DNA of 64,000 bases from assembly GCA_016932035.1 (NCBI GenBank), contig JAFGDR010000009.1:43316-107315 (forward strand), given 5' to 3'. This stretch comes from Candidatus Cloacimonadota bacterium. Lineage in GTDB: Bacteria; Cloacimonadota; Cloacimonadia; JGIOTU-2. Below, one piece after another: positions 1-9,105 of this stretch; the first letter of the stretch is position 1, and each line of letters starts with the position of its first letter. Below the pieces are notes generated by a model. It saw only the letters and a list, made by a program, of their open reading frames with translations, did not search any database and was not told the origin of the DNA. Position numbers and translations under genes: made by a program.

Positions 1-657
1 CTCAATACTGCTTTGATCAGCTACCAAACCGCAAATGACTTTCTTGATCTTGAAAATCTTGTTACTGAAGTGGATGTTGCAGTTGAGAGACGAGTTAACT
101 TTGATCGGTTTACAAATGATGTGAACGATCTTGCAACGACGCTTCAGCAATCGTATCCTGAACTTCACATCGAAACCTTTGAGGAAATGGCACAGGCGTT
201 TCTCGGAATCACAGAGCAGAAACAAGTTTTTGGATCTATCATTATGCTGATCATCCTGGCAATCGCTGCGGTCGGCATTTTCAATTCAGTTCTCATGAGT
301 GTTTACGAGCGCATCCGGGAGATCGGTGTGCTTCGGGCGCAGGGATTTGAAAGAAAAGAGATCGTTAAACTCTTCCTGTGGGAAGGATTGATCATTGGAT
401 TTTTTGGAAGCATCATGGGTGTTACTCTTGGATGTGGTGTGAATCTGTATCTTGTAATTGTAGGTTTTCCATTGGATAAATTTGCTGGTTTCCAGAGCAG
501 CGGCATACCTTATTGGGGAGTTCTTTACGGTGAATGGAATATTGGTGCCATCGTCTTTGCATTCTGTTTTGGTCTTGTCGTTGCACTTGCTGCAAGTTAC
601 CTTCCTTCAAGAATGGCTTCGCGAATGGAAGTGACTAAAGCGCTGCGTTTCGTGTAA
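1..657 (+). CDS. ABC transporter permease, FtsX/MacB type (5' end outside window)
   Basis: The reading frame is open from base 1, so this is the C-terminal part of a larger gene. What remains is the end of a periplasmic domain, then three hydrophobic segments separated by the typical FtsX-family stretch (YERIREIGVLRAQGF, then ALRFV at the end). That cytoplasmic REIGVLRA coupling segment is characteristic of LolC/LolE/MacB-type permeases that work on substrates in the outer leaflet or periplasm rather than moving solutes through a pore. A second FtsX permease starts 10 bases later, followed by a LolA-like carrier, so the pair probably forms a heterodimeric lipoprotein or lipid exporter. The ATPase should lie upstream, outside the window. 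The exact substrate is unknown. Confidence 0.85.
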   Translation, partial: LNTALISYQTANDFLDLENLVTEVDVAVERRVNFDRFTNDVNDLATTLQQSYPELHIETFEEMAQAFLGITEQKQVFGSIIMLIILAIAAVGIFNSVLMSVYERIREIGVLRAQGFERKEIVKLFLWEGLIIGFFGSIMGVTLGCGVNLYLVIVGFPLDKFAGFQSSGIPYWGVLYGEWNIGAIVFAFCFGLVVALAASYLPSRMASRMEVTKALRFV

Positions 658-667
658 GGAGTTCACT

Positions 668-1906
668 ATGTCATTTATACAGAAATTTGCATTAAGAAAT
701 GTGGGAAGAAATAAACGCCGCTCCCTGCTTGCAGTCATTTCAGTCATGCTGTCTATTATGTTGATCATATTTCTCCAGGGATTGATCGGTGGTTTTCTTG
801 ATAACCTTGTTCATAATTATACGAAAAATGAGACCGGACATATCAGAATTGCAACTAAAGGATTTGAGGAACGAGCAAAATTCTTTCCAGTTACAGAGAA
901 TATACAAAATCCAGAACAGATCATAAAAGCAATTACTGATGATGAATCACTGAACAAAAAGATAAAGTCGATCAGCCAGAGGATCACTTTTGGGGTGTTG
1001 CTGACAAACGATGGTAATAACAAACAGGCAGTTGCCTATGCAGGTGATCCTGAAATTGAGAAAAATTTACTCATGCTTCAGAAATCACTTCTGCCTGGAG
1101 GTAGGTACCTGCAAAATGATGATGAAGCAATTGTAGGTAAGATTTTGGCTGATGACCTTGGTTATACACTTGGTGATAAGATAAGCGTTATGACACAGGG
1201 AAGCGACTATGCTCTTCATCTGAAGAAATTCACGATCGTCGGTATCTTTGAAACTGGACTTACATTGTATGATGAGAAGCTGTTCCAGATACCGCTTGAA
1301 GGTGCGCAGGATTTACTTCGTATGCCGGGTGAAGCACAGCAGATCGTGATCATGCTGGATAACTATCACGAATCAGAGAAGTTAGCTGAAGATATTTCAT
1401 CGAAAGTGGCAAAGTATGATGTCATCGCTTCGGCATGGTCTGAGATTGGCGGATATGCAATGTGGGTTGATATGGCAAAAAGTATCTACAACTGGATCTA
1501 TATTATCATAGCTTTTCTCGGTGCATTCATTATTGCAAACATACTGATGATGGTTGTTCTCGAGCGACGAAAAGAGATCGGTATCATCAAATCGATGGGA
1601 TTTACCAATGGTCAGGTACTTTCCATGTTCGTGAATGAAGGCATGCTGCTCGGATTTATGGGAAGTGTTGTTGGTGCGATCATCGGAATTGGTATTGTGA
1701 CCTTCCTGCACTATCATGGCATTGATTTCTCAAAGATGATGGGTGCTATTGAGTTCCCCATGAGTAATATTATCTATCTCAAAATAAATATTCTCAATTT
1801 TATTATTGCAGTCTTACTGGGCACGATCGTTTCGACGATCGTATCATTCTTCCCATCCAGAAGAGCTGAAAAGATGAAGATCGTCGATTCATTGAAAAGC
1901 GTATAA
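668..1906 (+). CDS. ABC transporter permease, FtsX/LolE type
   Basis: This 412-residue inner-membrane protein has the standard FtsX layout. There is an N-terminal transmembrane helix (about residues 18-42), a long periplasmic domain of about 230 residues, then three C-terminal helices. The segment LERRKEIGIIKSMGF after the second helix is the conserved coupling motif, and the protein ends in the usual R-A-E-K-M...SLKSV tail. A good AAGGAG site sits just before the ATG. It follows the partial permease by 10 bases and precedes a LolA-like gene by 12, so all are one operon. Together they look like a LolCDE-type machine that extracts a lipidated or lipid substrate from the inner membrane. Substrate identity is inference. 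Confidence 0.9.
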   Translation: MSFIQKFALRNVGRNKRRSLLAVISVMLSIMLIIFLQGLIGGFLDNLVHNYTKNETGHIRIATKGFEERAKFFPVTENIQNPEQIIKAITDDESLNKKIKSISQRITFGVLLTNDGNNKQAVAYAGDPEIEKNLLMLQKSLLPGGRYLQNDDEAIVGKILADDLGYTLGDKISVMTQGSDYALHLKKFTIVGIFETGLTLYDEKLFQIPLEGAQDLLRMPGEAQQIVIMLDNYHESEKLAEDISSKVAKYDVIASAWSEIGGYAMWVDMAKSIYNWIYIIIAFLGAFIIANILMMVVLERRKEIGIIKSMGFTNGQVLSMFVNEGMLLGFMGSVVGAIIGIGIVTFLHYHGIDFSKMMGAIEFPMSNIIYLKINILNFIIAVLLGTIVSTIVSFFPSRRAEKMKIVDSLKSV

Positions 1907-1918
1907 AAAGGAGTTATC

Positions 1919-2665
1919 ATGAAAAAAATAACTGCGATGTTGATCTTTATATTGATTTCAGGTTATCTGTTTGGACAAAATTTGTTCCTTACAGGCCTTG
2001 AAATTCTACAAAGAATCGATGAAAATGAGTTTTACAGAACGATTGAATACACAGGCACGATGACCATTCACATTAATGATGAGGTGAGAACGAAAAAGAT
2101 GACGACTCAGGCAAAAACTGATGGTCACAAAGCGTTGGTCGAATTTAACAATCCAGAGGATTTCGGCACCAAATATTTGATGATGGATGATGAATTGTGG
2201 ATTTATTTTCCAGGTGAAGAAGAGGTGGTTAAAATATCGGGACACATGCTTAAGGAAGGTATGATGGGCAGTGATTTTTCCTATGAAGATGCTCTTGAAG
2301 CAAGCAAGATCGCTGAGAAATACAATGTACAAATTGCGAGACAGGATACACTGAATGGTCATGTATGCTGGGTGCTGAAGCTCGATGCAAAGATAAAAGA
2401 TGTGCCGTATTATTCTCGAGAAATGTGGGTCGATCAGGAACTCTACGTCCCATGGAAAGAAGAGATGTTTGCAAAATCAGGTCGGCTTCTGAAAGAGATG
2501 AATGTGTTGGAGATCAAACAGTTTGGGAATCGATATTTTCCTGTGAAGTCTGAGATGGTGAATAAACTGAGAAAGAACAGCAAAACGGTTTTCGAACTCG
2601 AGGATATTGCCTTTGATGTTGATCTACCTGATGATATGTTTAGCTTAAGATATTTAAAGCATTAG
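1919..2665 (+). CDS. LolA-like outer membrane lipoprotein-sorting protein
   Basis: This is a 248-residue exported protein. The signal peptide is clear (MKK, hydrophobic core, then YLFGQ). The mature part has the alternating beta pattern of the LolA/LolB-like fold, including YTGTMTIHI, ALVEFNNPEDFGTKYLMMDDELWIYFPGE and the VCWVLKLDAK region. These features match the COG2834-type outer membrane lipoprotein-sorting proteins, whose half-barrel carries a lipid moiety across the periplasm. It sits 12 bases after an FtsX permease and 8 bases before a beta-barrel gene, which fits a carrier between the inner-membrane exporter and an outer-membrane partner. It is longer than classical LolA (about 180-200 mature residues), as is usual for this subfamily. 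Confidence 0.8.
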   Translation: MKKITAMLIFILISGYLFGQNLFLTGLEILQRIDENEFYRTIEYTGTMTIHINDEVRTKKMTTQAKTDGHKALVEFNNPEDFGTKYLMMDDELWIYFPGEEEVVKISGHMLKEGMMGSDFSYEDALEASKIAEKYNVQIARQDTLNGHVCWVLKLDAKIKDVPYYSREMWVDQELYVPWKEEMFAKSGRLLKEMNVLEIKQFGNRYFPVKSEMVNKLRKNSKTVFELEDIAFDVDLPDDMFSLRYLKH

Positions 2666-2673
2666 GGTCAGTT

Positions 2674-3771
2674 ATGAAAAAATATGGATTCAAAATTTTA
2701 TTACTTGTTATGCTAACATCAAGTCTCTTTGCTGATACTCAATCGGGTTTACAAATATGGGGTTCGAATTTTATCGATCTCAGTGGATATCACTACCTGA
2801 ATAATGAAAAAGACTCTCTCAAGATCGGTGCAATGAATACGTTTCGGTTGAATTTCCAGAACAGGAACAAGCGTTATGCAAAGATCGTTGGTAATCTCGA
2901 CCTGATCATACCTTTTGGTTATACAGCAGACCAATTTCAGGATTTGAACGATACGTCGAATACACTCTCAACACCATATTATCCGCTCTTTGTTTATGGG
3001 AATACGCCCGTTCTACTCGACATCAGGAAATTATACGTTTCTGTGTATTTGCCATTTGCTGATATCTCTCTTGGAAGGCAGATTATCAATTATGGAAAGG
3101 GAGTCGTTTTCTCTCCAATCGATATGTTCTCGACAGTCGATGTGACAAATATCAATTTTGAACGACACGGCAGCGATATAGCTGCGATAAAGATACCGTT
3201 TTCATTCCTTTCCGGGCTTGATCTGATAACTGAACTTCCAAGAAAAAATCATGAGTATTCGACAGCAGTTCGTGGCTATTTGAATACCATGGGATTTGAT
3301 TTCGCACTCAATACGATTTATAAGCATAGAGCAGAAGAGTTGATTGCCGGACTGTCATTTAAGGGTGATGCTTTCTTTGGCGTGTATGGAGAACTCGTTG
3401 AACATTTCGCAAACGATTATTCGGATAAATATTTTGAAGGAATGCTCGGACTTGATTATTCGATCGACAATACGTATATTTTTACAACTGAATATTATTA
3501 CAAAAACAGCAATATACAAAATGAATGGGGGAAACATAATCTATTCTTGTCCTTCCAATATGTTATAAACGATCTTATGAATGTTTCTACACATGTGATA
3601 GGGAGTGATATCGGACAAGACAATCAAATGGTCATATATATGGGGCAGTTCTTCTACAATATCTTGCAGAATATAGATCTCATTACGTATGCTCGATATT
3701 TTTCATACAAAAACGATTTAGACATAGTACCCGATCTGGAATATGCGGTAAGGGTAGAGGTAAAGTTTTAA
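2674..3771 (+). CDS. Putative outer-membrane beta-barrel protein
   Basis: This 365-residue protein has an N-terminal signal peptide ending near LFADTQS. The body is a regular run of amphipathic beta strands with aromatic girdles, and it ends in strand-like ...EYAVRVEVKF with a terminal Phe, as expected for a BamA-assembled barrel. The stretch LGRQIINYGKGVVFSPIDMF resembles the GRQ...WG motif of porin-like DUF1302-type proteins, but a family cannot be fixed by eye. It is the last gene of the operon with two FtsX permeases and a LolA-like protein. It may be the outer-membrane end of that pathway or a cargo whose placement depends on it. Only the barrel nature is well supported. Confidence 0.65.
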   Translation: MKKYGFKILLLVMLTSSLFADTQSGLQIWGSNFIDLSGYHYLNNEKDSLKIGAMNTFRLNFQNRNKRYAKIVGNLDLIIPFGYTADQFQDLNDTSNTLSTPYYPLFVYGNTPVLLDIRKLYVSVYLPFADISLGRQIINYGKGVVFSPIDMFSTVDVTNINFERHGSDIAAIKIPFSFLSGLDLITELPRKNHEYSTAVRGYLNTMGFDFALNTIYKHRAEELIAGLSFKGDAFFGVYGELVEHFANDYSDKYFEGMLGLDYSIDNTYIFTTEYYYKNSNIQNEWGKHNLFLSFQYVINDLMNVSTHVIGSDIGQDNQMVIYMGQFFYNILQNIDLITYARYFSYKNDLDIVPDLEYAVRVEVKF

Positions 3772-3788
3772 GATTTCATAAAGAAAAA

Positions 3789-3806
3789 TTTAACCACGAA
3801 ATGCAC
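3789..3806. repeat. Fragment of CCACGAAA-type dispersed repeat
   Basis: The core TTTAACCACGAAA is shared with 20187-20209 and, in inverted form, with 62556-62579. It lies in the 176-base gap between the beta-barrel gene and the asnA terminator. The rest of that gap contains a long-loop inverted repeat (GCTTCATT...AATGAAGC, about 3820-3850) without a T-tract, and no gene. Confidence 0.4.
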
Positions 3807-3891
3807 CCGGCTTCATTCAATGACAAGTGCCAGGCAAAAAAAAATGAAGCTAAATATTACATAATTTTTGGAATGCTGACAATTCTTAAAC

Positions 3892-3924
3892 AAAAAAAAC
3901 GACCGAAAGCATGACTTACGGTCG
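3892..3924 (-). terminator. Rho-independent terminator of asnA
   Basis: The stem is CGACCG/CGGTCG with an internal AAG/CTT extension (3900-3924). On the minus strand it is followed by eight T residues (complement of 3892-3899). It lies 23 bases beyond the asnA stop codon. Confidence 0.85.
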
Positions 3925-3947
3925 ATGTATTTTATAACGAATATTGT

Positions 3948-5075
3948 TTATTCGAGCACAAAGATGTTTTTCTTTGCACAAATTTCTTTCAGTTTGTCGG
4001 GCCATACGGTTACGGTAACTTCACCGAGGTGGGCTTTTCTGAGGAAGTACATATAGGTACGTGCCTGTCCGATACCGCCGCCAATGCTCAAAGGAATCTG
4101 GTCATTAAGAATTGCTTGATGATAGGGAAGATCCAAGAAATCAAGCTGACCTGAGATCTTAAGCTGTTCTTTGAGAGTGTCTTTTGTAACACGGATACCC
4201 ATTGAAGAAAGCTCATGACGACGTTTGGTTACAGGATTCCATACAAGGATGTCACCATTCAGTCCATGAGTTTGCATTCCGTCGGGACCTGTTGTCTCAG
4301 TTACCCAATCATCATAGTCTGCTGCTCTCATCTCATGAGGATAGCCATCCTTCAGCACCCAGCCGATTCCGATAATGAACACACCGGGATATTTTTTGAT
4401 AATCTCTGTTTCACGTTGCTTACGAGGAAGATCAGGATACATTTCAAGGATTTCTTCAGCATGGATGAATTTAAGTTCTTCGGGGAAGTCTGGATATCTG
4501 CTGTCTTTAAGTTTCGGGAACATCTCCTGTGCATGCTTTCCAGCACCGCGGAGAACCTTCCAAATCTTTTTAACGACGGTTTTCAGGAATTCAAGATTCC
4601 TATCATCAGCAGTAATAACTTTTTCCCAGTCCCACTGATCGACATAGGATGAGTGGTCATGATCGAGGAAGTAGTCTTTTCTTACTGCACGCATGTCTGT
4701 GTTAATACCTTCTCCCGGCTTACAATCGAATTCTTTAAGAGCAAGCCTTTTCCATTTTGTGGCTGCCTGAACTACTTGTGCCTGGATCGGTTTATCAAGA
4801 CCAAGTCCGCATGGGAACTGAACCGGGGATCGTGAACCGTCTCTATCTAGATAGTCATTCACACCACTTCGAACATCGACAATAAGAGGAACCTGAACCA
4901 TGATCAAGTTCAGTTCTTTGCAAAGATTTTCTTCGATATACCTTTTCATTTCGTATAAGGCAATCATTGTTTCTCTTGGAGTCAGCAAGGATTTGTAATC
5001 ATCAGGAAGTATTTGTTCTACTTTTTCATATGTGCTGATTCCTGGTCCTGCTAAATCTGCTTTTTTGTCTAACAT
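3948..5075 (-). CDS. asnA: Aspartate--ammonia ligase (asparagine synthetase A)
   Basis: AsnA makes asparagine from aspartate, ammonia and ATP. It is a class II aminoacyl-tRNA-synthetase-like enzyme. Diagnostic stretches are VQVPLIVDVRSGVNDYL, FPCGLGLDKP, the TDMRAVRKDYFLDHDHSSYVDQWDWEK region, LNGDILVWNPV, RRHELSSMGIRV and SIGGGIGQAR near the C-terminus. The ATG at 5075 is chosen because GGAG (complement of 5085-5088) lies 9 bases upstream; the longer TTG-initiated frame from 5090 would bury that site. That gives 375 residues, somewhat longer than E. coli AsnA (330). It is a single-gene unit with its own terminator, divergent from the ABC exporter. A perfect inverted repeat overlaps its ribosome site (see 5087-5106). 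Confidence 0.95.
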   Translation of the reverse strand: MLDKKADLAGPGISTYEKVEQILPDDYKSLLTPRETMIALYEMKRYIEENLCKELNLIMVQVPLIVDVRSGVNDYLDRDGSRSPVQFPCGLGLDKPIQAQVVQAATKWKRLALKEFDCKPGEGINTDMRAVRKDYFLDHDHSSYVDQWDWEKVITADDRNLEFLKTVVKKIWKVLRGAGKHAQEMFPKLKDSRYPDFPEELKFIHAEEILEMYPDLPRKQRETEIIKKYPGVFIIGIGWVLKDGYPHEMRAADYDDWVTETTGPDGMQTHGLNGDILVWNPVTKRRHELSSMGIRVTKDTLKEQLKISGQLDFLDLPYHQAILNDQIPLSIGGGIGQARTYMYFLRKAHLGEVTVTVWPDKLKEICAKKNIFVLE

Positions 5076-5086
5076 GTTTCTTTTCT

Positions 5087-5106
5087 CCAATATTTAGTAA
5101 TATTGG
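5087..5106 (-). promoter_or_regulatory. Inverted repeat overlapping the asnA ribosome site
   Basis: CCAATATT-TAGT-AATATTGG is a perfect 8-base inverted repeat. In the asnA transcript the 3' arm ends in ATATTGG and runs straight into AG, so the GG of the Shine-Dalgarno sequence is paired in the hairpin. It could be a repressor operator or an RNA element limiting translation. Confidence 0.45.
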
Positions 5107-5133
5107 GGACAGCAGAAAAAATTATTTTGAGGA

Positions 5134-5139
5134 TGTCAA
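5134..5139 (-). promoter_or_regulatory. Candidate -35 hexamer (TTGACA) for asnA
   Basis: A perfect TTGACA on the minus strand lies 58 bases before the asnA ATG. No convincing TATAAT-like box stands 16-18 bases downstream, so only the -35 half is proposed. The rest of 5107-5322 shows no gene and must hold the divergent promoters. Confidence 0.35.
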
Positions 5140-5322
5140 ATTTCTCAGAAACCAATAAATGTTATATGTGTATACGCTGTAAAAATGACCACAAAAAGCA
5201 ATAAATATATTCCTCTTAAAATCTAAATCATCAACCTAGATCTGCGTACTTATAAAGATACAAAACTCGACATAAACATCAAGCCCAAAAGGTATTGGGA
5301 AAAAATAATTTCAGGATTATTA

Positions 5323-7041
5323 ATGATCAAACGTTTTATTCCATATTACAAACCGCATAAATGGCTTTTCATCCTGGACATGTCCGTAGCATTTGTGGCT
5401 GCCATCCTCTCTGTTTTTTATCCGATCATAACACGAGATTTGCTCAAAACCTACATTCCGAATAAAGATTTGCAGGGCATTATCATGTTACTGGCTGTCA
5501 TGGCTGGGATAATGATCTTCAAAACGATCTTTACCTACATTCGTATCCGCTGGGGACATATCATGGGTGTACGCATGGAAACCGATATGCGAACCGATAT
5601 CTTTACACATTTGCAGAAACTCTCATTCAACTATTTTGATACGGTCAAGACCGGGCACATCATGTCACGTATCTCGAATGACCTGAACATGATTGCCGAA
5701 GTTGCTCATCACGCGCCGGAAGATCTGATAATCTCAGTATTCATCATTATTGGTTCTTTCATTGCGATGTTCTATTACAGCGTAGCACTTGCAATTATTG
5801 CACTTGTTCCTCTTCCCATTCTGCTTGTTTGGGGTCTTACGTATGGCAGAAGGATGAAAGGTGGATTCCGTCTTGTTCGTAAACGAATAGCTGATATAAA
5901 CAGCAGCGTCGAGAATTCGGTACAGGGCATTCGTGAAGTGAAATCGTTTACCAATGAGCTGCTGGAAATGGAGAAATTCGAGCATATCAATTTCACTTTC
6001 AAGATGGCAAAAGAGAAGATGTATAAGATCATGAGTACATATTTTGCCGGTATGACATTCCTGACGGATTTTTATTATCTTGCTGTGATTGGCGGTGGTG
6101 TATATCTTATCTTCCTTGGTAAGATCGATGTTATTGATCTGCTTGCATTTACACTTTATATCAATTTTATTCTTAAACCGATCGAACGTTTGATCCATTT
6201 TACCGAACAGTTCCAGCAGGGAAGTGCAGCTTTCGAGCGATTCATAGAGATCATGGACATAGAACCGGATATCAATGACAAAAAGGATGCCAAAGACCTG
6301 CATAATGTCAAAGGTCAGATAGATGTGCGGAATATGTCTTTCAAATACAATAATTGTGAGGATTGGATTCTCAGAAATATTGATATTGAGATTCCTGCAG
6401 GTAGGACAGTCGCATTGGTTGGAGAATCCGGTGCAGGCAAAACAACGCTAGCTTCACTCATTCCAAGATTTTATGAAATCCAGGAAGGGTGCATATGTAT
6501 CGACGAACATAATATTGTTGATATAAAACAGAAATCTCTGAGAGAAAATATCGGACTTGTGCAGCAAAGTGTATTTTTATTTGATTCTACGATTCGGGAA
6601 AATATTCTCTATGGCGATCCTGGTGCAACTGAAGAAGAACTGATCGATGCAGCACGAAAAGCAAATATACTTGATTTCGTCGAGTCACTTCCGGATGGAT
6701 TTGATACGTTAACCGGTGAAAGAGGAGTGATGCTCTCGGGTGGACAGAAACAGCGAATCTCTATTGCGCGCGTATTCCTGAAAAATCCGCCCATTCTTAT
6801 TTTTGATGAAGCAACATCATCATTAGATACAGAATCCGAAGCATATATTCAGCAAGCGATGGAAGAACTGGCACATAACCGCACAACGATCATCATTGCT
6901 CACCGACTCTCAACGGTGCGAAAAGCAGATCTGCTGTATGTGATGAATAAAGGTGAGATCGTTGAACAGGGCAGCCATGATGAACTCATGAAAAATGAGG
7001 GATATTATTATAATCTTTACACTAAGAACATGATTTTGTAA
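5323..7041 (+). CDS. ABC exporter, fused permease-ATPase (MsbA-like)
   Basis: This 572-residue half-transporter works as a homodimer or heterodimer. The N-terminal half holds six hydrophobic segments (about residues 15-305) of the type I exporter fold. The C-terminal half is a complete nucleotide-binding domain: Walker A GESGAGKTT (near residue 367), Q-loop GLVQQSVFLFDSTI, signature LSGGQKQR (near 471), Walker B ILIFDEATSSLD and H-loop IAHRLS. All catalytic residues are present. Length and layout match MsbA and other lipid or drug exporters; the substrate cannot be read from sequence. It stands alone after a 230-base divergent intergenic region, with a 56-base gap to the next gene. Confidence 0.93.
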   Translation: MIKRFIPYYKPHKWLFILDMSVAFVAAILSVFYPIITRDLLKTYIPNKDLQGIIMLLAVMAGIMIFKTIFTYIRIRWGHIMGVRMETDMRTDIFTHLQKLSFNYFDTVKTGHIMSRISNDLNMIAEVAHHAPEDLIISVFIIIGSFIAMFYYSVALAIIALVPLPILLVWGLTYGRRMKGGFRLVRKRIADINSSVENSVQGIREVKSFTNELLEMEKFEHINFTFKMAKEKMYKIMSTYFAGMTFLTDFYYLAVIGGGVYLIFLGKIDVIDLLAFTLYINFILKPIERLIHFTEQFQQGSAAFERFIEIMDIEPDINDKKDAKDLHNVKGQIDVRNMSFKYNNCEDWILRNIDIEIPAGRTVALVGESGAGKTTLASLIPRFYEIQEGCICIDEHNIVDIKQKSLRENIGLVQQSVFLFDSTIRENILYGDPGATEEELIDAARKANILDFVESLPDGFDTLTGERGVMLSGGQKQRISIARVFLKNPPILIFDEATSSLDTESEAYIQQAMEELAHNRTTIIIAHRLSTVRKADLLYVMNKGEIVEQGSHDELMKNEGYYYNLYTKNMIL

Positions 7042-7097
7042 TAAACGATCAATTACATAAAAGCAAAAATTTACAGAGGTCTTACATAGGGGTAACA

Positions 7098-8882
7098 ATG
7101 AAAAAAATGATCTGTCTGTTATGGTTCATCATAGCAGTTTCCTGTCACGCGCAAGAATTATCTGTCCAAAAACCAACTAATCTTAATCAGCTTATTGATG
7201 ACTATTTCCGAACCATCATTGAGCTTAATCCCAATACAGCCAGTCATCTTGGATTAGATCCTCAAGGTTCTTATCGCTATGATAAATCAAAACTAACTGA
7301 TAATACCGAAGCTGCTTACCAGCATGAGCTGAACGTAGTAAAAGACTATCTCGAGCTATCAAAGGAATGTAACGATCTGTCATCTGATGATGAACTGGAA
7401 CTCGCTGTTTTTCAGCATTATTTGCAGGATGTCTGTGATTCTGACAGGTATCGTTACAATTATTATAAGCTCAATCATCTTTTCGGATTTCACTATCAAC
7501 TCATTAATCTATTCACCGAAAATCACTCGCTTCAGACGAGGCAGGATGCAGAAGACTACCTCTCTCGAATGGATCAGCTCTCGACATATTTCGAAAATCT
7601 CTTTATCGAACTGGAAGAGCGTGAAAAATGGGGTATCATCCCTCCAATTGTAATCCTGAATCAACTGCAGAATATTATCGATGACCAAAACGGACAAAAT
7701 CCTGAAGATATCATTTATTATACTCATTTTGTTGATTGTTTACAAGATATGGATTTAGATGATAATGCAAAAAGCTTGTATGCTGAAAGAGCTCTCAAAG
7801 CAGTACAAGATCACATAGTGCCGAATTACAGAAAAGTATCAGAACATATTGAACAGATTAAGAAAAAAGGCGGATTAGCTCCCGGTGTGTGGAAGCTTCC
7901 TGATGGTGATGAGTTCTATCAATTTTGCCTGCAGAAACATACAACAACAGATCTTACACCTGAAGAGGTTCATCAGATCGGATTGCAAGAAGTTGCTCGA
8001 ATCCAAGAAGAAATGCTGCAGCGATTTGAAGAATTGGGTTTTACGGAAGGTGAGAATTTTGTCGAGATTGAAAAACAGTACTGGAATTCTTTGCATGGAA
8101 GTGAATTCAATTATGTACAGAATGATTATGGCAGAAAACAGGCATTGGATGATTATCTGCAGATACTTGAAGAGACAAAAAAACGCCTATCAGAAATTTT
8201 TGGTAAGATACCCACGATACCTGTCACTGTGCGTGCAGTTCCCAAGCATAAAGAGCAATTTGCCGGTCAATATTATGACAGGGCACCGATCGACGGAAGC
8301 AGACCGGCTATTTTCTATACCAACCTGAGATGGCTGCCCCAAAAACCCAGCATGCAGACACTCCTGCATCATGAAACCATTCCAGGTCATCACCTGCAGA
8401 TCGCTTATGCACAGGAACTCGCAAATATTCCGATGTATCGCAATTTTACTTTTTTCACTGCCTATATCGAAGGCTGGGCGCTATATGCGGAAAAACTGGC
8501 TTTTGAATTGGGATGGTATAACGATATTTACAGCGAACTTGGTTACTTGAATTCAGAACTGTTCCGAGCGGTGCGGCTGGTTGTGGATACCGGAATTCAT
8601 TATAAAAAATGGAGTCGCGAAAAGGCAGCGGAATATATGACTCAAAATCTTTGTTGGGCAAGTTACGGTGAGATCGACCGCTACACGGTTTGGCCCGGAC
8701 AAGCATGTGCATATAAGATAGGGGAGTTGAAAATACTCGAACTGCGTGAGAAAGCCAAAGATGCCTTAGGAGATACTTTTGATATTAAGGAATTCCATGA
8801 TGTGATCCTGCAGAATGGTGCAATTCCGCTTGATCTGCTGGAGAAGGTTGTATATGAGTGGTTGGATGGGAAAATTAAATAA
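7098..8882 (+). CDS. DUF885 family secreted metallohydrolase
   Basis: This 594-residue protein has a signal peptide ending around SCHAQE, so it is probably periplasmic. The motif HHETIPGHH (residues 424-432) is the zinc-binding signature of the DUF885 family (His-Glu-xxx-Pro-Gly-His-His), whose members behave as metallopeptidases or related hydrolases. The flanking INPNTASHLGL-like opening, the YYDRAPIDGSRPAIFYTNL segment just before the motif, and EGWALYAEKL after it (third metal ligand Glu) are all typical of the family. Length is normal and the gene looks intact. The GGGGTAAC ribosome site directly precedes the ATG. A role in peptide turnover would fit the peptidase-rich window, but the substrate is unknown. 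Confidence 0.85.
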   Translation: MKKMICLLWFIIAVSCHAQELSVQKPTNLNQLIDDYFRTIIELNPNTASHLGLDPQGSYRYDKSKLTDNTEAAYQHELNVVKDYLELSKECNDLSSDDELELAVFQHYLQDVCDSDRYRYNYYKLNHLFGFHYQLINLFTENHSLQTRQDAEDYLSRMDQLSTYFENLFIELEEREKWGIIPPIVILNQLQNIIDDQNGQNPEDIIYYTHFVDCLQDMDLDDNAKSLYAERALKAVQDHIVPNYRKVSEHIEQIKKKGGLAPGVWKLPDGDEFYQFCLQKHTTTDLTPEEVHQIGLQEVARIQEEMLQRFEELGFTEGENFVEIEKQYWNSLHGSEFNYVQNDYGRKQALDDYLQILEETKKRLSEIFGKIPTIPVTVRAVPKHKEQFAGQYYDRAPIDGSRPAIFYTNLRWLPQKPSMQTLLHHETIPGHHLQIAYAQELANIPMYRNFTFFTAYIEGWALYAEKLAFELGWYNDIYSELGYLNSELFRAVRLVVDTGIHYKKWSREKAAEYMTQNLCWASYGEIDRYTVWPGQACAYKIGELKILELREKAKDALGDTFDIKEFHDVILQNGAIPLDLLEKVVYEWLDGKIK

Positions 8883-9105
8883 TCTGTTACGATGAGCTTG
8901 TGGAAGTCTGATGTATTTAGGGGATTTTTTTCGACTCTGTTGCCCCTTGCTTCGCAATGGCAGGCAGACTCACAATTACAATTTTGAGAATCTGTAAAGG
9001 ATTGTTAGATTAAAAAGTAATGTGAACGATCAAAGCGAGAATTGCCATTCCCGTTTTCGATATGTTTTACGTTTGCATGATATCATGCTTGGTTGAATTA
9101 CAAAC

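Noticed and set aside
5073-5090. TTG start at 5090 for asnA
   Set aside because: The GGAG ribosome site would lie inside the coding region; the ATG at 5075 is correctly spaced from it.
9075-9088. Perfect palindrome GCATGATATCATGC downstream of typA
   Set aside because: It has no loop, no T-tract on either strand and no second copy, so neither a terminator nor an operator call is supported.
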